From an uncultured Christensenella sp. (GTDB lineage Bacteria; Bacillota; Clostridia; Christensenellales; Borkfalkiaceae), in NCBI GenBank assembly GCA_910585785.1, contig CAJUEV010000013.1, positions 1 through 44,043 of the forward strand: a DNA stretch of 44,043 nucleotides. Reading direction: 5' to 3'. Made by a program: the position numbers and the translations under genes. Shown here in pieces: positions 32,334 to 40,427 of this stretch; within the stretch, counting starts at the first letter, position 1; each line of letters starts with the position of its first letter. The notes beneath the pieces were generated by a model. The model was not told where the DNA came from and ran no database searches. It saw nothing but the letters and a program-made list of their open reading frames with translations.

Positions 32334-33548
32334 TTATCTTATTAAAATAAGCTTCTTCTTCGCTCTGGTAATCGCCGTGTACAACCAGCGGCTTTTGTCC
32401 TCTTTAAAGGCGTAACTTTCGTCAAAAACAAGCGCGTTGTCAAATTCGCTTCCCTGCGCTTTGTGGCAGGAAATGCAATACCCGAATTCAAAGCGGTTTA
32501 AAGTGAACGCGCCAACCGGTTCGCCGTCCTCGTTAAACCTTTCAAAATAATCTCCGCGCTTGTAACGGTAGTATCCGTCGGTAAATATCCCCGCGTCAAA
32601 AGGCAGCGCCTCCGGACATAACTCATCCAGAAAGTCGGGCTTAAACTGCATAAATCCTATGCTCTTTTGTAAATCGTAAAACGGGTCTACCGCGGTTCCT
32701 ATAATGCCGTTGACCATATTAAAGCGCATATCGCCGTCTATATAAGTTTCCCAGTTGTTTTGCGTGCATATAAGTTTTTCGCCGCTTTGCGGAAGCGAGT
32801 CAAAGCCCAAATAACCTCTGACTTCTTCGTTAATCTGCGCGCGGGTCTTGTTTATGCCGCATATAATCTGGCTTGCGTTCAATAGCGAAAGCCTTCTTTT
32901 TTCGCCTTTAAAATACCTGTTGCTCATCACCAGCGCTTTGCCGCCGTAATTGCCGTAAGGTATATATTTTCCCTCGCGCGCCATTTCCGCAAGCCTTATT
33001 ATCGGGTTGCCCATTTGCTGGCGCACTATCGTCTTCAATGTGAAATCAGGCGACTGCAAAAAACCGTTAAAACCTTCAACGGGCGGAAGCTGCGCGTTGT
33101 CGCCGCACAACAAAATTTTTACGCCGAATTCCGTTAAATCAAACAAAACCTCGTCCGAAACCATAGAAGCCTCGTCTAAAACTATAAGTTTTATGCTTTT
33201 GTCAATGGTTTCTCTGCGCTTGAAAGTAAGTTTTTCAACGGTTATTTTTTTGCCGTTTACTTCAATTTGCTGTTCTTCCGCAATGGACTGATAAATTAAT
33301 CTGTGCAAAGTTGTGGCGGCAATTCCCGAGCGTATAAGCACCGTCGCTGCTTTGCCCGTCGGCGTAACGAACGCCGCGCTCTGGTCGGGAACGAGTTTAA
33401 GCGTTTCGCAAACGGCGTGCTTCAATAGTGTGGTTTTGCCGGTGCCCGCATAGCCTGCAAGAACAAAAGTCTGGCTGGTGGAGTGCAAAAACCAGTCCTC
33501 TATTAATTTGTCCGCAAGAATCTGCTCCGCAGTCAAGTCCAAAGCCAT
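32334..33548 (-). CDS. SF1B DNA helicase, RecD/Dda-like
   Basis: A 404-residue ATP-dependent helicase. Motif I GYAGTGKT is at 32-39, motif Ia TPTGKAA follows, motif II is LDEASMV, motif III GDNAQLPPVEG, and the C-terminal UvrD-like motifs are ISCHKAQGSEFDN (V) and LYTAITRAKKKLIL (VI). The N-terminal NELTAEQ-like segment (LDLTAEQILA) is usual. It is shorter than RecD2 (about 730-800) and lacks its N-terminal domain, so it resembles Dda-type helicases known from phages, though no phage genes surround it. Start ATG 33548 has no ribosome site, and the -10 box lies only 6 bases upstream, pointing to a leaderless mRNA. A GTG 57 bases upstream has no ribosome site either. Confidence 0.88.
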   Translation of the reverse strand: MALDLTAEQILADKLIEDWFLHSTSQTFVLAGYAGTGKTTLLKHAVCETLKLVPDQSAAFVTPTGKAATVLIRSGIAATTLHRLIYQSIAEEQQIEVNGKKITVEKLTFKRRETIDKSIKLIVLDEASMVSDEVLFDLTEFGVKILLCGDNAQLPPVEGFNGFLQSPDFTLKTIVRQQMGNPIIRLAEMAREGKYIPYGNYGGKALVMSNRYFKGEKRRLSLLNASQIICGINKTRAQINEEVRGYLGFDSLPQSGEKLICTQNNWETYIDGDMRFNMVNGIIGTAVDPFYDLQKSIGFMQFKPDFLDELCPEALPFDAGIFTDGYYRYKRGDYFERFNEDGEPVGAFTLNRFEFGYCISCHKAQGSEFDNALVFDESYAFKEDKSRWLYTAITRAKKKLILIR

Positions 33549-33554
33549 AAAAAA

Positions 33555-33584
33555 ATTATAACAAATAAACAAAAGTTTTAGCAA
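33555..33584 (-). promoter_or_regulatory. Promoter abutting the helicase start codon
   Basis: Minus strand TTGCTA (33584-33579), 18-base spacer, TATAAT (33560-33555) with an extended -10 (TGT before TATAAT). Six T separate it from ATG 33548, so transcription should start at or next to the A of the ATG. Confidence 0.6.
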
Positions 33585-33639
33585 GCGTTTGTCCGAAATT
33601 AGCACTAAATTTATTTGTGTTAAAATTTCCGTCCCGCTG

Positions 33640-33668
33640 TTGACTTGCGCGTCTGGAAGGAGTATAAT
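33640..33668 (+). promoter_or_regulatory. Promoter for pgi
   Basis: TTGACT (33640-33645), 17-base spacer, TATAAT (33663-33668). Confidence 0.82.
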
Positions 33669-33712
33669 ATTTTTCGGTAGTTAATTCAAATTAAATCGTT
33701 TTGGAGGAAACA

Positions 33713-35149
33713 ATGGGTTATAAAACCAAAGAATGGCGCCAGAGTATGCGCGTCACAGTAGACTATAATTATATGATGTCCAAATCGCTTGGCAGCAAGG
33801 GCGTGACCGACGCGGACATCCGCGCCGTAAAAAGCAAGGCAGAGGCGGCGTTCGGCTACGTTGCTGACAACCGCGGACGTGACGATTTGTTTATGGGCTG
33901 GACCGAACTCCCCTATAATCAGGACGCCATTGTCAACGATATTTTGGCGACGGCAAAACAAATCCGCCGCAAATTCAAGTATTTTGTCGTTTTGGGCATA
34001 GGCGGCAGCGCGCTCGGTCCCATAATGGCTTTCAACGCGCTTAAACATCTTCATTATAACGAACTTCCCCCCAAAAAGCGCGGCGGACCCAAATTTTATG
34101 TGGAAGACAACGTTGACCCCGTAAGAATGCAGGCTTTGCTTGACGTAATAGTGCCGGAAGAAACGTGCTTTAACGTAATTTCCAAATCGGGCGCCACCAG
34201 CGAAACAATGGCGCAGTTTTTGATTATTGCCGACATTCTGGAAAAAGCGGGCGTAAATCTTCCCGACAATATGATTTTCACTACGGACGCGGCGCGCGGA
34301 AACCTTATGAAAATCGACGACAAGTTCGGCGGCAAATTTAAAAAATATATTCTTCCCGACGGCGTCGGCGGAAGATTTTCCGAGTTGTGCCCCGTTGGAC
34401 TTCTTCCCGCGGCGGTTCTTGGCATAGATATAAAGGGAATGCTTGCAGGTGCCGCTTATATGGACGGACTTTGCTCCAAACCCAATATCAACAAAAACCC
34501 TGCGTTGGCTTGCGCGGTTTTGCAGTACGTCACAATGAATCAGGGCAAAAACATAAACGTGCTTATGCCGTATTCGGATAACCTTAAACTTATGGCGGAC
34601 TGGTATTGCCAGCTTTGGGCAGAAAGTTTGGGCAAAGCGGTAGACTACGACGGAAACACGGTAAATGCCGGTACCACGCCCGTGAAATCGCTTGGCGTAA
34701 CTGACCAGCACTCGCAGGTTCAACTTTATACGGAAGGACCTTTCGACAAGGTTATAACATTTATTTCGGTTGGAAAATACGGCTGCGAAATGCCCATAGC
34801 GCACGGTTGCGAAGATATTCCCGACGTGGGCTTCCTCGGCGGACACACTATGCAGGAACTTATTCAGGCGGAAAACAAAGCCACCGCTTATGCGCTTATG
34901 AAGGCGGGCAGATGCAATTACACCATTAATATGCCCGAAGTAAACGCGTTTACCCTCGGAGAACTGATGTATATGCTTGAATTACAGACGGCTTACACGG
35001 GCGCTATGCTGAATATCAACACTTTCAATCAGCCTGGCGTCGAAAACGGCAAAAAAGCAACTTTTGCGTTGCTGGGCAAAAAGGGATACGAGGCGCAGAA
35101 GCGCGAAATGGACGACGCTCCCGCAACAGAAGAAAAATATATAGTCTGA
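33713..35149 (+). CDS. pgi: Glucose-6-phosphate isomerase
   Basis: Interconverts glucose-6-phosphate and fructose-6-phosphate, feeding glycolysis and, through GlmS, amino-sugar synthesis. Family blocks are LGIGGSALGP, ISKSGATSETMAQ, VGGRFSELCPVGLLPAA, DQHSQVQLYTEGP and the C-terminal INTFNQPGVENGKK. Length 478 is in the range of shorter bacterial Pgi proteins. I choose ATG 33713 with GGAGG 6 bases upstream, not the TTG four codons earlier. It is flanked by its own promoter and terminator. Confidence 0.96.
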   Translation: MGYKTKEWRQSMRVTVDYNYMMSKSLGSKGVTDADIRAVKSKAEAAFGYVADNRGRDDLFMGWTELPYNQDAIVNDILATAKQIRRKFKYFVVLGIGGSALGPIMAFNALKHLHYNELPPKKRGGPKFYVEDNVDPVRMQALLDVIVPEETCFNVISKSGATSETMAQFLIIADILEKAGVNLPDNMIFTTDAARGNLMKIDDKFGGKFKKYILPDGVGGRFSELCPVGLLPAAVLGIDIKGMLAGAAYMDGLCSKPNINKNPALACAVLQYVTMNQGKNINVLMPYSDNLKLMADWYCQLWAESLGKAVDYDGNTVNAGTTPVKSLGVTDQHSQVQLYTEGPFDKVITFISVGKYGCEMPIAHGCEDIPDVGFLGGHTMQELIQAENKATAYALMKAGRCNYTINMPEVNAFTLGELMYMLELQTAYTGAMLNINTFNQPGVENGKKATFALLGKKGYEAQKREMDDAPATEEKYIV

Positions 35150-35160
35150 TAAATAATTTT

Positions 35161-35198
35161 AACGGCGCGGTGAAATTTATCCGCGCCGTTTTATTTTA
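35161..35198 (+). terminator. Terminator after pgi
   Basis: A perfect 10-bp stem (35161-35170 with 35181-35190) and 10-base loop, followed by TTATTTTAT. Confidence 0.85.
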
Positions 35199-35232
35199 TA
35201 CGCCGTTAAACGCGGCATATTACGGGGTCAAA

Positions 35233-36240
35233 ATGGAAATTTGGCAAATTACGGTTATTATAGCCGCCATACTTATAACATTTTTAATACTGCTTTTTTC
35301 GCTTGCCGCAGTTGTTTACAATTATGCGTTCGGCAGAAGGTACGGCAAAAATCCTTTGCTTAAATATTTCGGCGCGGAGGACTTTGCTCTTACGGTGAAG
35401 CCCGTTTCCGTTAACGCGGATAAAACGCTTTTGCGCGGTAATATATATCGCCGGCATAATGTTGCGGATAACGGAAAGTTGATTATATTCTGTCACGGAC
35501 TCGGCGCTGGACAGGCGGAATATACAACGGAAATAGACCGCTTTTGCCGCGCGGGGTTTACGGTGCTTGCCTTGGATAACGCGGGGTGCGGAATGTCCGA
35601 AGGTAAAAGCATAAGGGGTATGTACAGCGGGGTTAAAGCGGCTGTCGCCGCGTACGATTACGCTAAGACTGACGCGGATTTGGCTGATAAAGACGCGTAT
35701 TTTGTGGGACATAGTTGGGGAGGTTATTCCGCGCTTTGCGCTTCAAACGAAAGGGGCGTAAAAGCGGCGGTTTCCATAAGCGCGCCCGACCGTCCCGCGC
35801 GCGCTTTGAAGGACAGCGCCTCACGCATTATACCGCGCGCTATTGCGTGGTTATTGTACCCTTTCTGGTGTCTTATAGACTTTTTTAAATTCGGAAAAAA
35901 CGCAAACAAATCGGCGGCGCGCTGCGCGGAAAACAACGGCGTTCCAACGTTGCTTATCCACGGCGGAAAAGACAATACAGTACTTATGCGCAACGCGGCG
36001 TTTTACAGGGCGCAGGGCGGCAATATCGTCAAAATACTTGACGAAAACAAAGCGCATAATCCATACAATACGGTTGAAGCAGAACAAAAACTTGCGGAAC
36101 TTTCTTCAAGTTTTGTGAAGATGAAAAAACTTCCCCGCGAGGAATTGCTTGCCTATCTTGAAAAGTTCGACTTCTGCGCCGCCACCGAGGAAGACGAAAA
36201 AATTATGGAAGAAATCGTACGTTTTATTGAAAGCAACTGA
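35233..36240 (+). CDS. Membrane-anchored alpha/beta hydrolase
   Basis: A 335-residue protein with one N-terminal membrane helix (about 6-30) and an alpha/beta-hydrolase domain. The nucleophile elbow is GHSWGG (Ser161), with Asp247 in GGKDNT and His275 in KAHNPY as the other likely triad residues; FCHGLGAG (86-93) forms the oxyanion region. A helical cap of about 40 residues lies near 190-230. The natural substrate is unknown; such proteins are often esterases or acylglycerol lipases. I choose ATG 35233 because the longer frame runs back into the pgi terminator. No clear promoter is seen. Confidence 0.85.
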   Translation: MEIWQITVIIAAILITFLILLFSLAAVVYNYAFGRRYGKNPLLKYFGAEDFALTVKPVSVNADKTLLRGNIYRRHNVADNGKLIIFCHGLGAGQAEYTTEIDRFCRAGFTVLALDNAGCGMSEGKSIRGMYSGVKAAVAAYDYAKTDADLADKDAYFVGHSWGGYSALCASNERGVKAAVSISAPDRPARALKDSASRIIPRAIAWLLYPFWCLIDFFKFGKNANKSAARCAENNGVPTLLIHGGKDNTVLMRNAAFYRAQGGNIVKILDENKAHNPYNTVEAEQKLAELSSSFVKMKKLPREELLAYLEKFDFCAATEEDEKIMEEIVRFIESN

Positions 36241-36321
36241 CTGTCGGCGGGCTGTTTCCGCACATATCGCTATGTATTTTAAAGTCCGCCGTTGCGCATA
36301 TTAATATTGCGTAAAACAGGG

Positions 36322-36358
36322 TTATGTAAACGCGGCAAAAAGGCGTTTACATAATTTT
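36322..36358 (+). terminator. Terminator after the alpha/beta hydrolase gene
   Basis: A perfect 12-bp inverted repeat (36322-36333 with 36343-36354), 9-base loop and TTTT at 36355-36358. The T run is short, so efficiency is uncertain. Confidence 0.7.
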
Positions 36359-36388
36359 CCATTATTACTCAAATTAAAAATTTTTTAA

Positions 36389-36417
36389 TTGACTTTAAGC
36401 CCCGTCGGTGATAAAAT
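36389..36417 (+). promoter_or_regulatory. Promoter for the glm block
   Basis: TTGACT (36389-36394), 17-base spacer, TAAAAT (36412-36417). It lies upstream of the acetyltransferase, glmM, glmS and the CapD-type gene. Confidence 0.72.
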
Positions 36418-36457
36418 TAAATTGTTAATTTACGTATATATAAAGGGTAACTTATAA

Positions 36458-37120
36458 ATGAGCGTAAAAACCGTTGATTTGTACGATTTTACACATACCG
36501 ACGCGGCGGAATATCTTAAAAAATTCGAATACCCGTGGCAGGCGCTTTCCGGACTGAAAGATTTTATAATTACTTTGGGAAGCGGTCTTAATAACGAGGA
36601 ATATAGCGAAATATCCCCGCAGGTGTGGGTACACAAATCCGCAAAAATATTTCCGTCTGCGTATTTGGGCGCGCCTTGCATAGTTGGCGAGGGCTCGGAA
36701 GTAAGGCATTGCGCTTTTATAAGAGGCAGCGCGCTTATAGGCAAAAATTGCGTGGTGGGCAACTCTACCGAACTTAAAAACGTAATTCTTTTCGATAACG
36801 TTCAGGTGCCGCATTACAACTACGTCGGCGACAGCATTTTAGGCTTTAAATCGCATATGGGCGCCGGTTCTATTACGTCAAACGTAAAATCGGACAAAGG
36901 GCTTGTCCGCGTCAGATGCAAAGAAAATTCAATTGAAACGGGGCTAAAAAAATTCGGCGCCGCTCTCGGCGACTTTGTCGAGGTGGGTTGCAACAGCGTT
37001 TTAAATCCCGGTACGGTTATAGGCAGAAATACAAACGTATATCCGCTGTCCTGCGTTCGCGGAGAAGTGCCCGCAAACAGCGTTTATAAGACGGGCGGAG
37101 TTATAGTTTCAAAAAAATAA
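36458..37120 (+). CDS. Left-handed beta-helix acyltransferase, GlmU C-domain-like
   Basis: A 220-residue protein with hexapeptide repeats (VHKSAKIFPSAYLGAPCIVG, IRGSALIGKNCVVGN, VGCNSVLNPGTVIGRNTNVY) typical of trimeric left-handed beta-helix acyltransferases. The N-terminal 45 residues are not a nucleotidyltransferase domain. Directly before glmM and glmS, the likely role is acetylation of glucosamine-1-phosphate, the second half-reaction of bifunctional GlmU, leaving uridylylation to another enzyme such as the UAP-type protein at 8275. That assignment rests on context. ATG 36458 has AAAGGG about 10 bases upstream. Confidence 0.72.
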   Translation: MSVKTVDLYDFTHTDAAEYLKKFEYPWQALSGLKDFIITLGSGLNNEEYSEISPQVWVHKSAKIFPSAYLGAPCIVGEGSEVRHCAFIRGSALIGKNCVVGNSTELKNVILFDNVQVPHYNYVGDSILGFKSHMGAGSITSNVKSDKGLVRVRCKENSIETGLKKFGAALGDFVEVGCNSVLNPGTVIGRNTNVYPLSCVRGEVPANSVYKTGGVIVSKK

Positions 37121-37167
37121 AATATTTGCGCATCGGCATATTTTGCCGCAAAATAAAAGGAACACAA

Positions 37168-38556
37168 ATGGGGAAATATTTCGGAACGGACGGTTTTCGC
37201 GGGGAAGCGAACGTAACTCTTACGGCGGACCACGCATATAAAGTCGGCAGATTTTTAGGCTGGTATTACGGCGAACTTAAAAAACGTTCGGCGGACGGCG
37301 GAACGCCTAAAATACTTATAGGCAAGGATACCCGACGTTCAAGTTATATGTTTGAATACACGCTGATAGCGGGATTAACCGCTTCCGGCGCGGACGCGTA
37401 TATGTTGCACGTCACCACGACCCCTTCGGTGGCATACATTTCCAGAGTGGACGAATTCGACTGCGGAATTATGATTTCCGCAAGTCATAACCCTTATTTT
37501 GACAACGGCATTAAACTGCTTAACTCCAACGGCGAAAAGATGGAGGAGAGCGTAATAAATCTTATTGAAGATTATCTGGACGGAAAACTTGAAGTTTTTG
37601 GTGAAAAAATTACCGAACTTCCTTACGCTTTGCGCGACAAAATAGGCAAAACGGTGGATTACGCTTCCGGACGCAACAGATATATAGGCTATCTCATTTC
37701 GCTAGGAATGTATTCGTTCCGCGGCGTAAAGGTCGGTCTTGACTGTGCAAACGGTACGGCTTGGAATATTGCGAAATCGGTTTTCGAAGCGCTGGGCGCA
37801 ACAACTTACGTTATAAACGCGCAGCCGGACGGCTTCAATATAAACGAAAACGCGGGTTCCACCCATATCGAAGGTTTGCAAAAATTTGTAAAAGAGAAAA
37901 AACTTGACGTTGGCTTTGCATACGACGGCGACGCCGACAGGTGCCTTTGCGTGGACGAAAACGGAGAGATTGTCGACGGCGACGGCATACTTTATTTGTA
38001 CGGCGTTTATATGAAGGAACGCGGCAAACTTATCACCAACACGGTTGTAACCACGGTAATGTCTAACTTCGGACTTTATAAAGCGTTTGATAAAGCGGGA
38101 ATCGGTTATGTTCAAACGCAGGTTGGCGATAAATACGTTTACGAGTATATGTCCGCAAACGGTTGCCGTATAGGCGGAGAACAATCGGGACACATAATTT
38201 TTTCCAAATATGCGACTACCGGCGACGGTATTTTGACAAGTCTTAAAGTTATGGAAGTTATGATGGCAAAAAAATCTTCCCTTTCAAAACTTGTCGAACC
38301 GTTTAAGGTTTATCCGCAGGTACTTTTAAATTTAAAAGTTAACGATAAAGAAAAAGCGCAAAACGACAAAGACGTGCTTGCCGCGGTAAAAAAAGCCGAA
38401 AAAAGTTTGGGAAAAAGCGGAAGAATACTTGTCAGGTCTTCCGGAACCGAGCCGCTTGTGCGCGTTATGGTAGAGGCTGAAAAAGCGGAAACTTGCAACA
38501 GTCTTGCCGAAAGCGTAATTGCAGTGTTGCGCGCAAAAGGCTACGCGGCAGATTAA
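37168..38556 (+). CDS. glmM: Phosphoglucosamine mutase
   Basis: Converts glucosamine-6-phosphate to glucosamine-1-phosphate. The protein starts MGKYFGTDGFRGEAN, the classic GlmM N-terminus. The phospho-serine loop is ISASHNP, the metal loop DGDADRC, the sugar loop GGEQSGH, and the C-terminal phosphate loop RSSGTEPLVRVM. Length is 462. ATG 37168 has AAAGG 7 bases upstream; the frame extends upstream to 37126 without a ribosome site. It sits between the acetyltransferase and glmS, which carry out the following and preceding steps. Confidence 0.95.
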   Translation: MGKYFGTDGFRGEANVTLTADHAYKVGRFLGWYYGELKKRSADGGTPKILIGKDTRRSSYMFEYTLIAGLTASGADAYMLHVTTTPSVAYISRVDEFDCGIMISASHNPYFDNGIKLLNSNGEKMEESVINLIEDYLDGKLEVFGEKITELPYALRDKIGKTVDYASGRNRYIGYLISLGMYSFRGVKVGLDCANGTAWNIAKSVFEALGATTYVINAQPDGFNINENAGSTHIEGLQKFVKEKKLDVGFAYDGDADRCLCVDENGEIVDGDGILYLYGVYMKERGKLITNTVVTTVMSNFGLYKAFDKAGIGYVQTQVGDKYVYEYMSANGCRIGGEQSGHIIFSKYATTGDGILTSLKVMEVMMAKKSSLSKLVEPFKVYPQVLLNLKVNDKEKAQNDKDVLAAVKKAEKSLGKSGRILVRSSGTEPLVRVMVEAEKAETCNSLAESVIAVLRAKGYAAD

Positions 38557-38576
38557 ATAAAAAGGATTAAAACTTT

Positions 38577-40406
38577 ATGTGCGGTATCGTAGGATATATA
38601 GGAAAAGAACAGGCTACGCCTATTCTTCTCGACGGACTTAAAAAACTTGAATACAGAGGTTACGATTCTGCCGGAATCGCCGTAATGAACGGTGGTGAAA
38701 TAAATATTGTCAAAGCAAAAGGCAGACTTAAAGTCTTATGCCAAATGACGGACGACGGCGCGGCGGTAAAAGGCGCTTGCGGCATAGGGCATACGCGCTG
38801 GGCAACCCACGGTGAACCAAGCGAAACCAACGCGCATCCGCATTGCAACGACGAAAAGACGATTGCCGCGGTGCACAACGGCATTATAGAAAACTACGCC
38901 GAGTTGAAGGCAAAACTCATAAGGCGCGGATATACTTTTTATTCGCAGACGGATACGGAAGTCGCCACAAAATTGGTGGACTATTATTACAAAAAATACA
39001 ACGACCCTTTAAGGGCAATATCCGAATTTGCTTTAAGGGTGCGCGGCTCGTACGCGCTTGCCGTAATGTATTGTGAATATCCCGAAACGGTTTTTGCAAT
39101 CCGTAAGGACAGCCCTATGATTATAGGCACGGCAAAGGGCGGGGCGTTTCTCGCTTCCGACGTGCCCGCAATCTTAAAGTATACAAAAAGCGTTTACTAT
39201 GTGGACAATCTTGAAATTGTCCGTTTGAAAAGTGACGGCGCAACTTTTTTCAATCTTGACAGAGAGGAGGTTGAAAAAGTGCCCGTTGAAATTACCTGGG
39301 ATGCGGAAGCCGCCGAAAAGGGCGGGTTTGAGCATTTTATGCTTAAAGAAATTCACGAGCAGCCCAAAGTAATTGCGGACACTTTAAACTACGCCGTTAA
39401 AAACGGAAAGATAGATTTTTCCGAAATCGGGCTTGAAAATAAATTTTTAAAAAAATTAAACGGGGTAATTATAGTCGGCTGCGGTTCGGCGTACCACGCG
39501 GGCGTGGTTATGCAGTACGTAATTGAAGATATTGCCCGCGTTCCCGTCCGCGTCGAACTCGCTTCCGAGTTCCGTTACCGCAACCCTGTCGCAAGCGGCG
39601 AGCTGGTTATAGTAATAAGCCAAAGCGGAGAAACAGCGGACAGCCTTGCCGCCTTGCGCGAGGCAAAGAAAAAAGGCTTAAAAACGCTTGCGGTAGTAAA
39701 CGTGCTGGGCTCGTCAATCGCGCGCGAAGCCGATTACGTGTTTTATACAAAAGCGGGTCCCGAAATTTCCGTCGCCACTACAAAAGCGTATACCGCGCAA
39801 CTAATAGCGGGTTATCTTTTTGCAATAAAACTTGCGGAAGTCAAAAAAACCGTTGACGCCGCCGTAATTTCCGCGCTTGTAACCGAGCTTAAAACTTTGC
39901 CCGAAAAAGTCGAAAGACTGCTTGCGGATAAAGAGAAAATACAAAAATTCGCCGCCGAAACGGTGGACAAAAACAACGTCTTCTTTATAGGTCGCGGAAT
40001 AGATTACGCCGTGGGTATAGAGGGCAGTTTAAAATTAAAAGAAATAAGTTACATTCATTCGGAAGCATACGCCGCGGGCGAGCTTAAACACGGCACAATC
40101 AGTCTGATTGAAAAGGGCACGTTGGTTTTGGGCGTTTTAACGCAGGGCGCGCTTATAGAAAAAACCGTAAGCAACCTTGTTGAAACACAAAGCCGCGGCG
40201 CGCTTATAGCAACAGTGGTTACGCAGGGCGTCCGCTTGCCGGAAACGGGCTTTGAGCGCGTGTTTTACGTCCCTGAAACGGACAGTCACTTTACGGCAAG
40301 TCTTGCCGTCATTCCATTGCAGCTTCTTGCATATTACCTAAGCGTTTTAAGAGGTAACGACGTGGACAAACCCAGAAATCTTGCAAAAAGCGTGACGGTG
40401 GAATAA
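38577..40406 (+). CDS. glmS: Glutamine--fructose-6-phosphate aminotransferase
   Basis: First committed enzyme of amino-sugar synthesis: fructose-6-phosphate plus glutamine gives glucosamine-6-phosphate. After Met removal the N-terminal Cys (MCGIVGYIG) is the glutaminase nucleophile. The glutaminase domain shows GIGHTRWATHGEPSETNAHPH; two SIS domains follow (SQSGETADS and the second near 455-600), and the end reads DKPRNLAKSVTVE as usual. Length 609 is standard. Only 20 bases separate it from glmM, so there is no room for a glmS ribozyme. Confidence 0.97.
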   Translation: MCGIVGYIGKEQATPILLDGLKKLEYRGYDSAGIAVMNGGEINIVKAKGRLKVLCQMTDDGAAVKGACGIGHTRWATHGEPSETNAHPHCNDEKTIAAVHNGIIENYAELKAKLIRRGYTFYSQTDTEVATKLVDYYYKKYNDPLRAISEFALRVRGSYALAVMYCEYPETVFAIRKDSPMIIGTAKGGAFLASDVPAILKYTKSVYYVDNLEIVRLKSDGATFFNLDREEVEKVPVEITWDAEAAEKGGFEHFMLKEIHEQPKVIADTLNYAVKNGKIDFSEIGLENKFLKKLNGVIIVGCGSAYHAGVVMQYVIEDIARVPVRVELASEFRYRNPVASGELVIVISQSGETADSLAALREAKKKGLKTLAVVNVLGSSIAREADYVFYTKAGPEISVATTKAYTAQLIAGYLFAIKLAEVKKTVDAAVISALVTELKTLPEKVERLLADKEKIQKFAAETVDKNNVFFIGRGIDYAVGIEGSLKLKEISYIHSEAYAAGELKHGTISLIEKGTLVLGVLTQGALIEKTVSNLVETQSRGALIATVVTQGVRLPETGFERVFYVPETDSHFTASLAVIPLQLLAYYLSVLRGNDVDKPRNLAKSVTVE

Positions 40407-40427
40407 ATTTTACGGGTAGTTTAAAAT

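Noticed and set aside
32334..33548. Prophage or plasmid origin of the Dda-like helicase
   Set aside because: No integrase, structural, replication or attachment features flank it; the neighbours are ordinary metabolic genes.
33686..34846. 386-codon open frame on the minus strand opposite pgi
   Set aside because: It lies wholly antisense to a clear pgi gene, has no ribosome site and gives a Phe/Arg/His-rich product with no family. Codon bias of pgi explains it.
38557..38576. glmS ribozyme upstream of glmS
   Set aside because: Only 20 bases separate glmM and glmS, far too few for the ribozyme, and no ribozyme sequence is seen in the end of glmM.
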